Source of the DNA: GCA-002050365 sp965218105
Lineage (GTDB): Bacteria; Acidobacteriota; Blastocatellia; Pyrinomonadales; Pyrinomonadaceae
Assembly (NCBI GenBank): GCA_965218105.1
Contig: OZ244585.1
Coordinates: 2,790,001 to 2,854,000, forward strand
Direction of reading: 5' to 3'
DNA: 64,000 nucleotides
Below the pieces are notes generated by a model. It did no database searches. It saw only the letters and a program-made list of their open reading frames with translations, and was not told the DNA's origin. Made by a program: the position numbers and the translations under genes. Every line of letters begins with the position of its first letter. Positions within the stretch are counted from its first letter, which is position 1. Shown piece by piece: positions 1-8,522 of the stretch.

Positions 1-2
1 TT

Positions 3-314
3 GCGAAAAATACAATTTCAACCCTGTCTCGTGAAGAAAAAGTCGAACTTCTGCAATGGCTTGTCCGCGATTTGAGCAATGAATTTGAAGGCATCGAAAA
101 ATCCGAAGGTATATGCGGCGGTTCGGCGCGTATCAAGCAAACTCGAATTCCGGTTTGGTCGCTGGAGAAGTCACGCCGAATCGGAGTTGCCGAAGCCGAA
201 TTGCTTCAAAATTTTCCGAACCTGAAAGCCCAAGACCTTGCTAATGCCTGGAATTACGTCCTTTCTAATCGTGCAGAAATTGACCGCGAAATTACAGAAA
301 ATGACGGAGCCTAA
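3..314 (+). CDS. DUF433 family antitoxin-like protein (5' end outside window)
   Basis: The reading frame is open from the window edge (codon at base 3) to the stop at 312-314, so the gene starts upstream. A TTG at 72 is a poor start because the coding-like sequence before it (SREEKVELLQWLV) continues in frame. The core motif GICGGSARIKQTRIPVW is the signature of DUF433, a small winged-helix-like family usually encoded next to a DUF5615 PIN-like protein. The downstream neighbour, 15 bp away, is such a protein, so this is inferred to be the antitoxin of a type II pair. The partner is broken, which leaves the antitoxin without an intact toxin here. Confidence 0.8.
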   Translation, partial: AKNTISTLSREEKVELLQWLVRDLSNEFEGIEKSEGICGGSARIKQTRIPVWSLEKSRRIGVAEAELLQNFPNLKAQDLANAWNYVLSNRAEIDREITENDGA

Positions 315-329
315 TTCAAAAATCACGAT

Positions 330-668
330 ATGAAATTCTATGCAGAAGAAAATTTTCCGCTTCCGGCTGTTAAAGAATTACAAAATCTCGGACACAAAGT
401 TTTGACGATATTTGATGATAAAAGAGCAAATCGAGAGATTTCTGATGAATAAGTTTTAACACGCGCAGCCGAACTTGGCTTGGCGATTTTGACACACAAC
501 CGTTTGGATTTTAAAAGATTGCACATTAAGGACAGCAAACATTTCGGAATCGTAATCTGCACCGAAAATAAAGACTCGCTCGAACTGGCTCAAATGATCC
601 ACAAAAGAGTTTTTGAACATAAAAATTTAGAAGGCGAGTTAGTTCGCGTTTATCGTCCCGACAAATAA
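330..668 (+). pseudogene. DUF5615 PIN-like toxin gene with an in-frame stop
   Basis: From the ATG at 330 the frame encodes MKFYAEENFPLPAVKEL and runs 40 codons to a TAA at 450-452, then continues in the same frame as VLTRAAELGLAILTHNRLDF to 668. The second half carries the LTHNRLDF segment typical of the DUF5615/Mut7-C-like PIN fold, and the first half carries the N-terminal strand with an acidic residue. No frameshift is needed: one substitution of GAA to TAA at base 450 explains the break. It pairs with the DUF433 antitoxin upstream. Either the toxin is inactivated or the base is a sequencing error. A restart at the TTG at 480 would give 62 residues without the N-terminal catalytic strand. 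Confidence 0.8.
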
Positions 669-757
669 AATGCGGCTGTAATTTGACCTCGAATCATTTT
701 CAGTGATAAATATTTCTTATCACTTTCCGCAAATCATTCGCGTACTCTTATTGAAAA

Positions 758-2290
758 ATGCAACCACTGGACTTAATCATCATTTTCGGCTATCTGATCG
801 GCGTAACTCTTTTCGGCGTGTGGTTTGCGCCGAAGCAGGAAACGACGGAGGATTATTTTGTCGGCGACCGAAACGTGCCTTGGTGGGCGATTGCGGCTTC
901 GATTGTGGCGACGGAAACTTCGACGATTACGTTTATTTCCGTTCCCGGCATCGCGTTTGCGAAGGGCGGAAATTTTCAGTTTTTGCAGCTCGTTTTCGGT
1001 TATATGCTCGGCAGAATCGTCATTTCGCTGTTGTTTATTCCGATGTATTTTCGCGGCGAATTGCAGACGGTTTATCAGCTTTTGGGCGACCGTTTCGGAA
1101 ATAAAGTAAAAATGCTCGCGTCCGCGCTGTTCGTCGTGATGCGAAATATCGCCGACGGCATTCGTTTATTGTTGACGGCAATCGTTTTAGCAGCGGTTTA
1201 CGTCGCGTTTCAGCCTGACGCGAACGCCGAAACGATTACGATTTTGTCGGTCGTTTTGCTCGGCGTGGTGATGATAATTTTCACATATTACGGCGGAATG
1301 GAAGCGGTAATTTGGGTCGAAGTGGTGCAGCTCGGCATTTATATCGGCGGCGCGGTTGCGGCGGCGGTCGTCATTTTGAATCAGATTGACGGCGGAATGC
1401 CGCAGGTTTTAGCACTCGGACAGCAGTTTAATAAATTCAGTTTGTTCGATTTTTCGTTCGATATGACCAAAACATTCACGTTTTGGGCGGGTTTGATCGG
1501 CGGCTGTTTTTTAACGATGTCCACGCACGGCACGGATCAATATCTCGTTCAGCGTTATCTCTGCACGAACAAACCGTCGAGCGCGTCGCTGGCACTGCTG
1601 TCGAGCGGCGCGGTCGTTCTCGGTCAATTTATCGGATTTTTGTTTATCGGCGTTCTGCTTTTCGCCTTTTACGCGCCGTATAACGCGGCTGAATATGCTA
1701 ATGCCGGAGTTGCAAATTCGGGCATTCCGGCGACGTTTCCGTTTTCAGGCGGCGACAAAGTTTTCCCCGATTTCATCACGCAGCATATGCCGTCCGGTTT
1801 GTCGGGTTTGGTCATCGCGGCGATCTTCGCGGCGGCTTTGTCCTCGTCGCTAAACTCAATCGCGGCAACATTTGTCAATGATTTATACAAACCGTTTGCG
1901 AAAGATCAATCGGATAAAAGTCTGCTGAAAATTTCCGGTTGGCTGACGCTCATCTTCGGTATTATTCAAATCGTCGTCGCGCTCGTGATGATGAAACAAA
2001 ACGAATCGGCGTTAAATCAGGCTCTTTCAATCGCCTCGCTGTTCAACGGTCCGGTTTTGGGCGTTTTTCTCGTCGGAACTTTTATTAAAAGAGCGAACGA
2101 ATCGGCGGCTTTAATCGGAATGGGGACGAGCATTTTGCTGATGCTTTACATCAAATTCGCCACGCCGCTCGCGTGGACCTGGTATGTTTTGATCGGCAGT
2201 TTAACCACGCTTTTAGTCGCTTGGCTGGCGAGTTTATTTCTTCAAAAATCACCGATTTCAAACAATCAATCTTCGACTCGTTCATCTTAA
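758..2290 (+). CDS. Sodium:solute symporter (SSS/SLC5 family)
   Basis: A 510-residue polytopic membrane protein with about 13 hydrophobic segments, the usual size for the family. The N-terminus (LDLIIIFGYLIGVTLFGVWF followed by a TEDYFVGDRNVPWW segment) and the ATETSTITFISVPG stretch of TM2-3 match the SSS fold, in which Na+ and substrate are co-transported across the inner membrane. The G-rich region near residues 180-250 and a TM8-like AALSSSLNSIAATFVNDLY segment (around 360-380) fit as well. Substrate cannot be told from sequence: sugars, sialic acid-like acids, proline and others are all used by close relatives. It stands alone, with an unrelated lipocalin converging from the other side. 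Confidence 0.9.
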   Translation: MQPLDLIIIFGYLIGVTLFGVWFAPKQETTEDYFVGDRNVPWWAIAASIVATETSTITFISVPGIAFAKGGNFQFLQLVFGYMLGRIVISLLFIPMYFRGELQTVYQLLGDRFGNKVKMLASALFVVMRNIADGIRLLLTAIVLAAVYVAFQPDANAETITILSVVLLGVVMIIFTYYGGMEAVIWVEVVQLGIYIGGAVAAAVVILNQIDGGMPQVLALGQQFNKFSLFDFSFDMTKTFTFWAGLIGGCFLTMSTHGTDQYLVQRYLCTNKPSSASLALLSSGAVVLGQFIGFLFIGVLLFAFYAPYNAAEYANAGVANSGIPATFPFSGGDKVFPDFITQHMPSGLSGLVIAAIFAAALSSSLNSIAATFVNDLYKPFAKDQSDKSLLKISGWLTLIFGIIQIVVALVMMKQNESALNQALSIASLFNGPVLGVFLVGTFIKRANESAALIGMGTSILLMLYIKFATPLAWTWYVLIGSLTTLLVAWLASLFLQKSPISNNQSSTRSS

Positions 2291-2350
2291 AGCCAGAGAA
2301 GAATCCTTCGAGGTTGAACTTTATGTTGCTCAACCTTTTAAAGTCAAAAA

Positions 2351-2950
2351 TTACTGTTTGGGAATCGCCGCGCCCTTAACTATCTGAACATTTTGCGGCG
2401 TTTTAACGACTTGTCCGGGTTTGAAACCCATTTTTTCGGCGCGGCGCAGAATGTTTTGATAAATCGCGTCGCTCATTTCCGGGGTGCGGCTTAAAATCCA
2501 AAAATACTCGCGTTTCGGGTCGCCGACAGCGGCGTATTGGTAATTATCGTCCAAATCTACAATCCAGTAATCGCCCCAAACTGACGGTAAAAATGAAAGA
2601 ATACCGGGAGCAAAGCGTACTTCGAGCTTTGCATTTGTGGCTGAATCAACGACTCTGGCTTTGCCTTTCGCTTCATCCGTGGTGCCGTTTTTTTCCACGC
2701 ATTGATTTAAAACCTCGATTGAATCCTTATCTTTAATCGTGTAAGTCGCCGTCGTGTTGCCGATACACTTTTTTTGAAATTTGTTTGGATAGCGAGCTAT
2801 TTCAAACCATTTTCCGCTGTATCGTTTCAGGTCAACCTGGGGAACTGTTTTGACTTCCGCAACATCAGCAACTTTATTTTGTTGAGCGAATGCAATCGTT
2901 GACAGAATCAATAAAGTCGGCAAAACCGCCGCTAATACTATCTTTTTCAC
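2351..2950 (-). CDS. blc: Lipocalin family protein (Blc-like)
   Basis: A 199-residue exported protein with an N-terminal hydrophobic signal segment (residues 1-22, ending AFA). No lipobox cysteine is visible, so it is probably periplasmic rather than a lipoprotein. The lipocalin signature GKWFEIARYPN lies near 46-56, followed by the Cys-containing YTIKDKDSIEVLNQC strand and the WGDYWIVDLDDNYQYAAVG strand, which are the bacterial lipocalin (Blc/apolipoprotein D-like) landmarks. Known Blc proteins bind lysophospholipids or fatty acids at the envelope. The C-terminal tail after about 185 is unique. It converges on the symporter gene with a 60 bp gap. Confidence 0.88.
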   Translation of the reverse strand: MKKIVLAAVLPTLLILSTIAFAQQNKVADVAEVKTVPQVDLKRYSGKWFEIARYPNKFQKKCIGNTTATYTIKDKDSIEVLNQCVEKNGTTDEAKGKARVVDSATNAKLEVRFAPGILSFLPSVWGDYWIVDLDDNYQYAAVGDPKREYFWILSRTPEMSDAIYQNILRRAEKMGFKPGQVVKTPQNVQIVKGAAIPKQ

Positions 2951-3024
2951 AATGAAATCTCCTTTTTTGTGGTGTCGTCCGAATAAATATTACGGCAAAT
3001 TTGAAGCAAACGGCTTGCCAAAGT

Positions 3025-3054
3025 TTGCTTTTTGATAATTTCAATTTTTATAAT
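3025..3054 (+). promoter_or_regulatory. Possible sigma-70 type promoter for the FmdB-VWFA pair
   Basis: TTGCTT (3025-3030) and a perfect TATAAT (3049-3054) are separated by 18 bp, and the start codon follows 32 bp later at 3087. The surrounding DNA is AT-rich intergenic sequence between divergent genes. The -35 match is moderate, so this is a candidate only. Confidence 0.4.
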
Positions 3055-3086
3055 TCAATCTAGCGATAGATAAAAAATTAAATTTT

Positions 3087-3422
3087 ATGCCAATTTACGA
3101 ATATAAATGTACAGATTGTGATTCACACATCGAAAAGATGCAAAAGTCTTCGGACGATCCGTTGAAAGTTTGTGAAAGTTGCGGCGGAAATTTGGAAAAG
3201 CAGTGGTCGCTTTCCGGCATCCAGTTTAAAGGCGATGGCTGGTATGTTACCGATTACAGTAACAAACTAAAGGACGGAACGGATAAAGGCGAAAAAACGG
3301 CAAAGCCGGACGAGCCGGAAAAAAGTACAACAACCGAATCAACCGCCAAGCCGGAAATCGCATCAAACAAAGCAAAAGAGCCTGCTGCTTCCAAAAAAGA
3401 TACGGTTTCAAAGAAAGAATGA
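3087..3422 (+). CDS. FmdB-type zinc ribbon protein
   Basis: 111 residues. It begins MPIYEYKC, the standard start of the FmdB/CxxC putative regulatory protein family, with a zinc ribbon made by C8-x2-C11 and C29-x2-C32. The GIQFKGDGWYVTDY stretch (around 49-62) is also conserved in the family. Residues 70-111 are a low-complexity Lys/Glu/Thr/Ala tail. The family's role is poorly known (first described near formamidase genes, proposed regulatory). It is followed 9 bp later by the VWFA gene and may be co-transcribed with it. Confidence 0.88.
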   Translation: MPIYEYKCTDCDSHIEKMQKSSDDPLKVCESCGGNLEKQWSLSGIQFKGDGWYVTDYSNKLKDGTDKGEKTAKPDEPEKSTTTESTAKPEIASNKAKEPAASKKDTVSKKE

Positions 3423-3431
3423 GGTAAAAAT

Positions 3432-4340
3432 ATGAAATTTTCGGTTCGAAAAGTTTGGCAAATCAGTTTTGTTTTATTAATTTTTGTGATGTTTGCCGAA
3501 GCTCAGTCGCGCAACAGTGCCAGAACGACGACAAACACGGACGGCACGATTTTGAGCGTCGTCGCCACGCGCACGAACGATGTCAAAGAACCGATAAAAC
3601 CTGAAAATCTCTATCTTTACGAAAACGGTATCGAACAGAGAATCAAAAATTTCAGTTTTGATCCGTCGCCGTCGAGAATAGTTTTACTGGTTGATAATTC
3701 GCAAACCGTTCCCGCCGACATCGAAAAATTGAAAAAAGCGACGATGGAATTTGCATACGAAATTTTTGACGGCGACCAGCTTTTCGTCATCGGTTACGAT
3801 GAAAAACCCGAAATTGTTCAGGAATGGACGGACGATGCGAAAAAGTTGGAAACCTCGCTCGCCACCTTTCGCAAACAGGGAAATCCGTATCTTTTCGACG
3901 CGCTGGACGCGGCGGTTGATCAGGTTTTGATGCCGCTGATGCCCGGAACGCGCAAAACGGCGATTGTCATCGTCGGCGACGGACTTGATCGCGGAAGCAG
4001 CATAACTTTTGATAAAATTTTGGGCAAACTCCAGAATCAAAACATTACCGTTTACGCCGTGCAGATGCCCGACCGGACGGGCGGCGCGTATCGGCGCGAC
4101 CAGCCGAAAGCGGGCGAAGTTATCACAAAATTGACGGACGGCACGGGCGGGAAAGTTTTTCCGCTCGATGAAGCTCAAACTGCCGCCAAATCCATCGCCG
4201 ATGAACTGCGAAAAAGCCGTTATTTGCTTTCATATTTTCCGACCAATACATCTTCTTTCGACGCGCGGCGTGTTTTTCTGGTTGCCGACGACGGCATTTC
4301 CGTCCGCACAAAAAACGCGCAGCCGCCTAATATTAAATAA
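3432..4340 (+). CDS. VWFA-related secreted protein, acidobacterial type
   Basis: 302 residues with a signal peptide (hydrophobic 9-22, ending AEA-Q). A short beta domain (LSVVATRTND...LYENGIEQRIKNF) precedes a von Willebrand A domain starting at about residue 83. The MIDAS-like motif DNSQT (D88) is present, and a second acidic site appears in IVIVGDGLDRGS. The arrangement of an N-terminal 'tVtD..G.pV..L...dF.v.e.G..Q.I..F' segment plus VWA is the one described for the acidobacterial VWFA-related family (TIGR03436). Function is unknown, and an extracytoplasmic adhesion or scaffold role is inferred. A 31-bp-arm inverted repeat lies just downstream. Confidence 0.85.
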   Translation: MKFSVRKVWQISFVLLIFVMFAEAQSRNSARTTTNTDGTILSVVATRTNDVKEPIKPENLYLYENGIEQRIKNFSFDPSPSRIVLLVDNSQTVPADIEKLKKATMEFAYEIFDGDQLFVIGYDEKPEIVQEWTDDAKKLETSLATFRKQGNPYLFDALDAAVDQVLMPLMPGTRKTAIVIVGDGLDRGSSITFDKILGKLQNQNITVYAVQMPDRTGGAYRRDQPKAGEVITKLTDGTGGKVFPLDEAQTAAKSIADELRKSRYLLSYFPTNTSSFDARRVFLVADDGISVRTKNAQPPNIK

Positions 4341-4371
4341 ATGGATAATGAAACAAATTGATAATGAAACA

Positions 4372-4475
4372 AATTGATAATGGATAGTTGATAATGGATA
4401 ATGAAGGAATAAACAGCAAACAACGTGGAAGTTTTGTTTCTTAAATTATCCATTATCAACTATCCATTATCAATT
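4372..4475. repeat. Long hairpin with 31-bp perfect arms made of GATAATGGATA-type words
   Basis: Bases 4372-4402 are the exact reverse complement of 4445-4475, with a 42-nt loop between them. Each arm is a tandem of short words such as GATAATGGATA and GTTGATAATG, and related words extend on both sides (4342-4371 and 4476-4494). The 275-bp gap between the VWFA and OmpA genes holds little else. It could act as a bidirectional terminator or mRNA-stabilising hairpin. It belongs to the set of word-built hairpins described in the findings. Confidence 0.9.
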
Positions 4476-4615
4476 ATCAACTATCAATTATCAATGTTGC
4501 TTGACATTGACGCGCGGCGTGTTTTAGGGTTAGCGAAGCAAAAATTCTTTATTTGAGCGTCAGACTTAAAATTCCGCATTTGATTTAACTGCGAGAGAGT
4601 GAGGAGATCGAAGCC

Positions 4616-5863
4616 GTGAGTGATTCCAATAAATTTCCGAAACCGCCGCCGCCGGATGACTTTTCTAAAACCACGCCGAACATTCCCATTTCAGCAGATG
4701 ATCTGAAACAGCCAAACGAGTGGGAGAAAACCAATTATAACTATCCGGCGCAGCCGCCCGCCGACGATTGGGGCAACACGGTGGCAAATTACAGACAAAA
4801 AGATAATTACGAGGATTTCAGCGATCCTTTTTCATCCGCGTCGAACAAGCCGAAAGTGCCTGATTGGGGAATAACGCAGACAAATATCAATATCGCAGAC
4901 GAAGATTTTGGCGGAAATCAATCTTCTTCCAACAATCAGAACGAAGAATACGGAGTAACTACGCCTTATTTTCGTCTGCCGGAAGCCGAACGCCTCAAAT
5001 ATCAAAATATTCCGCCGACTCCGACGCAGGCAGCCGCCAATAAAAAACAGGAAGAGAAAGAAAAGGGCGGCATTCCGGTCTGGGTTTGGGTGTCGGGCGG
5101 TTTGATGTCAATGTTTCTTTTCGCGGTTTTTGTTCTTTTGGCGGCTTTCCTCTGGTTTATACCAAAAACGGGATTTGAAGCGGTTGTCAAAGGCGCGCCT
5201 CCGGGAAGCAGAGTGATGGTCAACGGCGCATTTTGGGGCGTGGCTTCGCAGGACGGCTCGATCAAACTGCCGATTCTGAGAGCCGGTGAAACAAAAAAAA
5301 TTGAAATTCAGCATTTAAATTATATTTGCGAACCGGATGAAATAAAAGGCTTTGACGGCGTTCAGCCCGAACCGATAATCGCCAAATGTAAACAGGCTAA
5401 AACAAAACTCCCGGATGAATGCGGGAACATCAAAGCCGGTGCTTACGAAGTGGCGGAAAAATGCGCTAACAAGGCGTTGGACGATTTGGAAGAAGGTTTC
5501 TCGGTTGATGATCTGCTCAGAGCGATGAATCTGTATATAATTCAGTTTGACAGCGGAAAATATGACATTCCGCCGAAGAATATGGCGTTTTTGGAAAGAG
5601 CCGCCGGTTATATGAAAAAATTGCCGCCGACGGTTCAAGTCGAAGTCGGCGGACATACCGACAGTGTGGGAAGCGATGAAAGCAATCAGGTTCTTTCGGA
5701 AAATCGGGCGAAAGCCGTGCGTGAAGCACTGACAAAATTCGGCATAAGCCCTGAAATGCTGACTGAAAAAGGTTACGGATCAAAACAGCCGAAAGCGACC
5801 AACGACACTGAAGACGGAAAATTCCAAAATCGTCGAATTGAATATACGGCGGGGAAAAATTAA
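4616..5863 (+). CDS. OmpA-family protein with single TM segment and PEGA-like domain
   Basis: 415 residues from a GTG start at 4616, chosen because a GAGGAG ribosome site lies about 10 bp upstream. Residues 1-140 are a Pro/Asn/Asp-rich cytoplasmic-like region without domains. A hydrophobic segment lies at about 160-187. A PEGA-like beta domain (APPGSRVMVNGAFWG) follows, and the C-terminal 110 residues are an OmpA/MotB peptidoglycan-binding domain (VEVGGHTDSVGSDESNQVLS, then ALTKFGISPEMLTEKGYG). The long N-terminus in front of the TM helix suggests a cytoplasmic N-in, periplasmic C-out tether to the wall. An NRRIEY ending is typical of OmpA domains. Confidence 0.85.
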   Translation: MSDSNKFPKPPPPDDFSKTTPNIPISADDLKQPNEWEKTNYNYPAQPPADDWGNTVANYRQKDNYEDFSDPFSSASNKPKVPDWGITQTNINIADEDFGGNQSSSNNQNEEYGVTTPYFRLPEAERLKYQNIPPTPTQAAANKKQEEKEKGGIPVWVWVSGGLMSMFLFAVFVLLAAFLWFIPKTGFEAVVKGAPPGSRVMVNGAFWGVASQDGSIKLPILRAGETKKIEIQHLNYICEPDEIKGFDGVQPEPIIAKCKQAKTKLPDECGNIKAGAYEVAEKCANKALDDLEEGFSVDDLLRAMNLYIIQFDSGKYDIPPKNMAFLERAAGYMKKLPPTVQVEVGGHTDSVGSDESNQVLSENRAKAVREALTKFGISPEMLTEKGYGSKQPKATNDTEDGKFQNRRIEYTAGKN

Positions 5864-5956
5864 GGCGTAAAATTCTTTTATTTGCTCAAGCGTTGCAAGC
5901 AAATTGATAATATGTGAAAATTTCTGTTACTGAAAGTTATTTATAACAGGAGATTT

Positions 5957-6697
5957 TTGCCAGTGAAGTCAGAACTTGAGAAGTTAATAGAATTACAAAA
6001 GACGGATACGAATATCCGCGAATTAAAAAATTCCATCGAATCCGCAGAAGAAAGGCGTGCCGGTCTTGAACAAGAGTTTGAACGGCACGCCTCTTCTATT
6101 AGAGAAATACAGGCAAAGCGCGACGCGGCACAGGCAGAACGCGCTGATTTGGAAAAACAAATTGCCGAGAACAAAACTTATATCGAACGCGCCGACCGCA
6201 ATCTGAAAAACTCCCAAAATCAAAAAGAATACGAAACCGCGATGCGCGAAACCGACGCGTTAAACAAGCAGGTTTCCGCACTCGAAACAAAAGTTTTGGA
6301 GAAAATGACCGAGATCGAAGAAGTGGAAAAAGTTTTAGACGAACGCCGCGAAGAAATAAATTCTCTCGAAGCGAACCGAGACGCGGCTTTGAAAGATTTC
6401 GACGCGGAACTGAATAAAAATAAAAAAGAGTACGAAGTTGAAACGAAAAAACGTCAGGAAGTTTTCGTTACGCTGCCGACGCGAATGGCTTCGGTTTACA
6501 ACCGTCTGGCGCAGCGCAGCCGCGACGGAATCGCCGTCGCCGAAGTCGTCAACGGTTCGTGCAGCGCGTGTTTTATGTCTTTGCGCCCGCAAATGCAGGT
6601 CGAAATGAAAACCAGCGACCAGATAATAACCTGTGAAAGCTGCACCCGCATTCTTTATCTGAATCCTGAATCGAAATCCGCCAGTCAGGAATCCTGA
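5957..6697 (+). CDS. Coiled-coil protein with C-terminal C4 zinc ribbon (DUF164/CdsZ-like)
   Basis: 246 residues. About 180 residues of heptad-rich, highly charged coiled coil (rich in Glu, Lys, Arg) lead into a zinc ribbon with CSAC and CESC pairs near residues 201-204 and 225-228. This is the architecture of the zf-RING_7/DUF164 family (HP0958/FlgZ, CT398/CdsZ), which act as small RNA- or chaperone-binding scaffolds. The start is either the TTG at 5957 or the GTG at 5963. An AGGAG at 5948-5952 sits better for the GTG. Function in this organism is not known. Confidence 0.8.
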   Translation: MPVKSELEKLIELQKTDTNIRELKNSIESAEERRAGLEQEFERHASSIREIQAKRDAAQAERADLEKQIAENKTYIERADRNLKNSQNQKEYETAMRETDALNKQVSALETKVLEKMTEIEEVEKVLDERREEINSLEANRDAALKDFDAELNKNKKEYEVETKKRQEVFVTLPTRMASVYNRLAQRSRDGIAVAEVVNGSCSACFMSLRPQMQVEMKTSDQIITCESCTRILYLNPESKSASQES

Positions 6698-6730
6698 AAA
6701 ATCTAAAGCCGGAAAAAATATTTCAAATTT

Positions 6731-7195
6731 ATGAAAGCCTATTTTTGCTTGATATTTTTGCTGATTTTGCCTCTTTTTACGGCGGCTCAAATCGTTCTAA
6801 TATCTGAAAATGATAAGAAGCAAATTATTGAGTTAATTTTTAAGGACTACAATTTTGACGGACAAAACATCGCAACAAATAAACCTAAAATTAGTGTTAA
6901 TCTGAGTGCGAAACATATTTTGCCGAAGATGATTACCAATATTGATAAAGTTAATATCGTTCTCGTTAGCGAAAAAGACATTGGTAAAATGGTGACATCA
7001 GGCGGAGAGTATTATTATCTAAGTGAATTTGAGGCAAAAGATGATTCGTCTGTAAAAGTAACATTTGGAAAAATAGGAATTGCGAAAGAAACCGGAAATG
7101 GAGCGGGTAATTATTGGAAATATCAGTGTCGAAAAGTATTAGGAAAATGGGAACTTCAGAGAGATTTTGGCGGGAATTTTCATTTGTTTTATTGA
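6731..7195 (+). CDS. Small exported protein of unknown function
   Basis: 154 residues with a clear signal peptide (MKAYFCLIFLLILPLFTAAQ, cleavage likely after AA near 19). The mature part is lysine- and isoleucine-rich with no recognised motif or cysteine pairs. The GNYWKYQCRKVLGKWEL segment near the end looks like a beta-rich domain seen in small secreted proteins that follow 'the response is computed from value and weight' type repeats, but I cannot name the family. Base composition is more AT-rich than its neighbours, which may indicate later acquisition. It ends 15 bp before the SDR gene. Confidence 0.7.
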   Translation: MKAYFCLIFLLILPLFTAAQIVLISENDKKQIIELIFKDYNFDGQNIATNKPKISVNLSAKHILPKMITNIDKVNIVLVSEKDIGKMVTSGGEYYYLSEFEAKDDSSVKVTFGKIGIAKETGNGAGNYWKYQCRKVLGKWELQRDFGGNFHLFY

Positions 7196-7210
7196 AACAA
7201 AGATACTTCA

Positions 7211-7990
7211 ATGGAGAGGGAATTCTGGAAAAACAAAGTCGTATTTTTAACCGGCGCGTCAAGCGGAATCGGCGAAGCGTTGGCGTTTGAAATGGCGAAA
7301 CGCGGCGCAGTGGTCGGAATGATGGCGCGGCGCGAAGATTTGCTCAGAGAAATCTCCGAAAAAATCGAAGCAAGCGGCGGAAAAGCGAGATATTACACCG
7401 CCGATGTTACCGATGCGAAAGCCGTCGCGGAAGCGGCGAAAAGTCTGCAAAACGAATTCGGAAAGATTGATATTTTGATCGCCAACGCCGGAATCGGCGG
7501 CAATAACGAAGAAACTCGAAATTTAAACGCCGAAGCCGTCGCCAAAGTTATCAACATAAATCTGATCGGCGCGGTCAACGCCGTCGCCGCCGTTTTGCCG
7601 GCAATGCTGGAAAACAAAAGCGGTCAATTGGTTGCCGTTTCGAGTCTCGCCGGTTTTCGAGGGCTTCCGAAATCCGCTGCGTACTCGGCATCAAAAGCCG
7701 GAATGACGGCGTTTTTTGAAAGCGTTCGGTTGGACGTTCAGCATCGAGGCGTTGATGTGACGATAATTCAGCCGGGATTTATCAAAACGCCGCTGACTTC
7801 CGGCAGAGGCGCGAAAATGCCGTTTTTGATGGAACTTGACGATGCGATTCCGCATTTTCTCAACGCCGTCGAAAAACATAAAAAATTCGCCGTATTTCCG
7901 TGGCAGTTGGCGACTTTTGTGCGCGCCGGAAAGTTTTTTCCGACCTGGCTTTACGACCGAATCGCCGGACGCTCAAATTTTCGGGAATAA
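7211..7990 (+). CDS. Short-chain dehydrogenase/reductase (classical SDR)
   Basis: 259 residues, the usual size. The nucleotide site TGASSGIG lies at 14-21, the NAG motif within ANAGIGG near 93-99, and the catalytic SSLAG plus YSASK at about 143 and 156-160. The residues after the first beta-alpha unit (MMARREDLL) contain two arginines, which favours NADP over NAD. The C-terminal LDDAIPHFLNAVEKHKKF and short hydrophobic tail resemble the membrane-associated SDR7B/DltE-like subgroup. Substrate is unknown. The annotation of family is firm; any specific reaction would be a guess. Confidence 0.88.
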   Translation: MEREFWKNKVVFLTGASSGIGEALAFEMAKRGAVVGMMARREDLLREISEKIEASGGKARYYTADVTDAKAVAEAAKSLQNEFGKIDILIANAGIGGNNEETRNLNAEAVAKVININLIGAVNAVAAVLPAMLENKSGQLVAVSSLAGFRGLPKSAAYSASKAGMTAFFESVRLDVQHRGVDVTIIQPGFIKTPLTSGRGAKMPFLMELDDAIPHFLNAVEKHKKFAVFPWQLATFVRAGKFFPTWLYDRIAGRSNFRE

Positions 7991-8017
7991 TTGATCTCGG
8001 ACAGAAATTCATTAACT

Positions 8018-8135
8018 GATGTTACGCAGCGGACTTGAGCGCAAGCATCTGGTTTGCTCCATTCTTGCCTTGCACCGAACGGATGGCAAGCAGGCTGCTT
8101 GCGCTGCGGTTAATTTTCTCATTTTGCGTAGCATC
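8018..8135. repeat. Degenerate imperfect palindrome of about 118 bp
   Basis: GATGTTACGCA at 8018 pairs with TGCGTAGCATC at 8125 (one mismatch). Inner stretches such as GCGCAAGCA and TGCTTGCGC (about 8039 and 8095) also pair. It resembles the 95-150 bp palindromic elements elsewhere in the window but has diverged. It occupies the gap after the SDR gene. Confidence 0.6.
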
Positions 8136-8174
8136 ACGAAACCGGCTTTGCTGATGAGCGAAGCGGAAATGTAA

Positions 8175-8404
8175 AGATACATCGGAACTTATTCACAGCC
8201 GAATCGCTGGAATTCGGAAGTATTCATCGAAGACGGCAAACTTTACATCAAACAGTTCAATCAGGAACTGGAAATGACGAAAATCGGTTCTCGTTTCAAT
8301 TTCCGAACGCGCCCCGCCCGCTCGAAATCTATATTCAATCGGCGGAAAACGGCAAAAGCGGATTTCTGCATCAATACGTTTGGGCGTTTAAGAAAATCGG
8401 CTAA
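8175..8404 (+). pseudogene. C-terminal remnant of a serine-hydrolase-like protein, frameshifted
   Basis: One frame (from 8175) reads GTYSQPNRWNSEVFIEDGKL and on to MTKIGSRF. The text then continues in another frame as FPNAPRPLEIYIQSAENGKS and GFLHQYVWAFKKIG, stopping at 8402-8404. Together they look like the C-terminal beta domain that follows beta-lactamase-class (Pfam Beta-lactamase/DUF3471-type) hydrolases in related bacteria. That assignment is from memory of the pattern and moderate only. No N-terminal part is present upstream, where a palindromic repeat lies instead, so this is a dead fragment. Confidence 0.6.
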
Positions 8405-8522
8405 AATTTTTTCGGCTTTGACGAAAATCGCTAAAAGTAAGAAAATTCAGAGAGTTTTTGATGTTGAATCAAGCAGCCGTTAAAAGTCGAAAATTTTTGT
8501 TGAATTTCCGACAAATTAATCT

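Noticed and set aside
8274..8483. 69-codon plus-strand ORF
   Set aside because: It is the first frame of the decayed hydrolase followed by out-of-frame sequence, not a separate gene.
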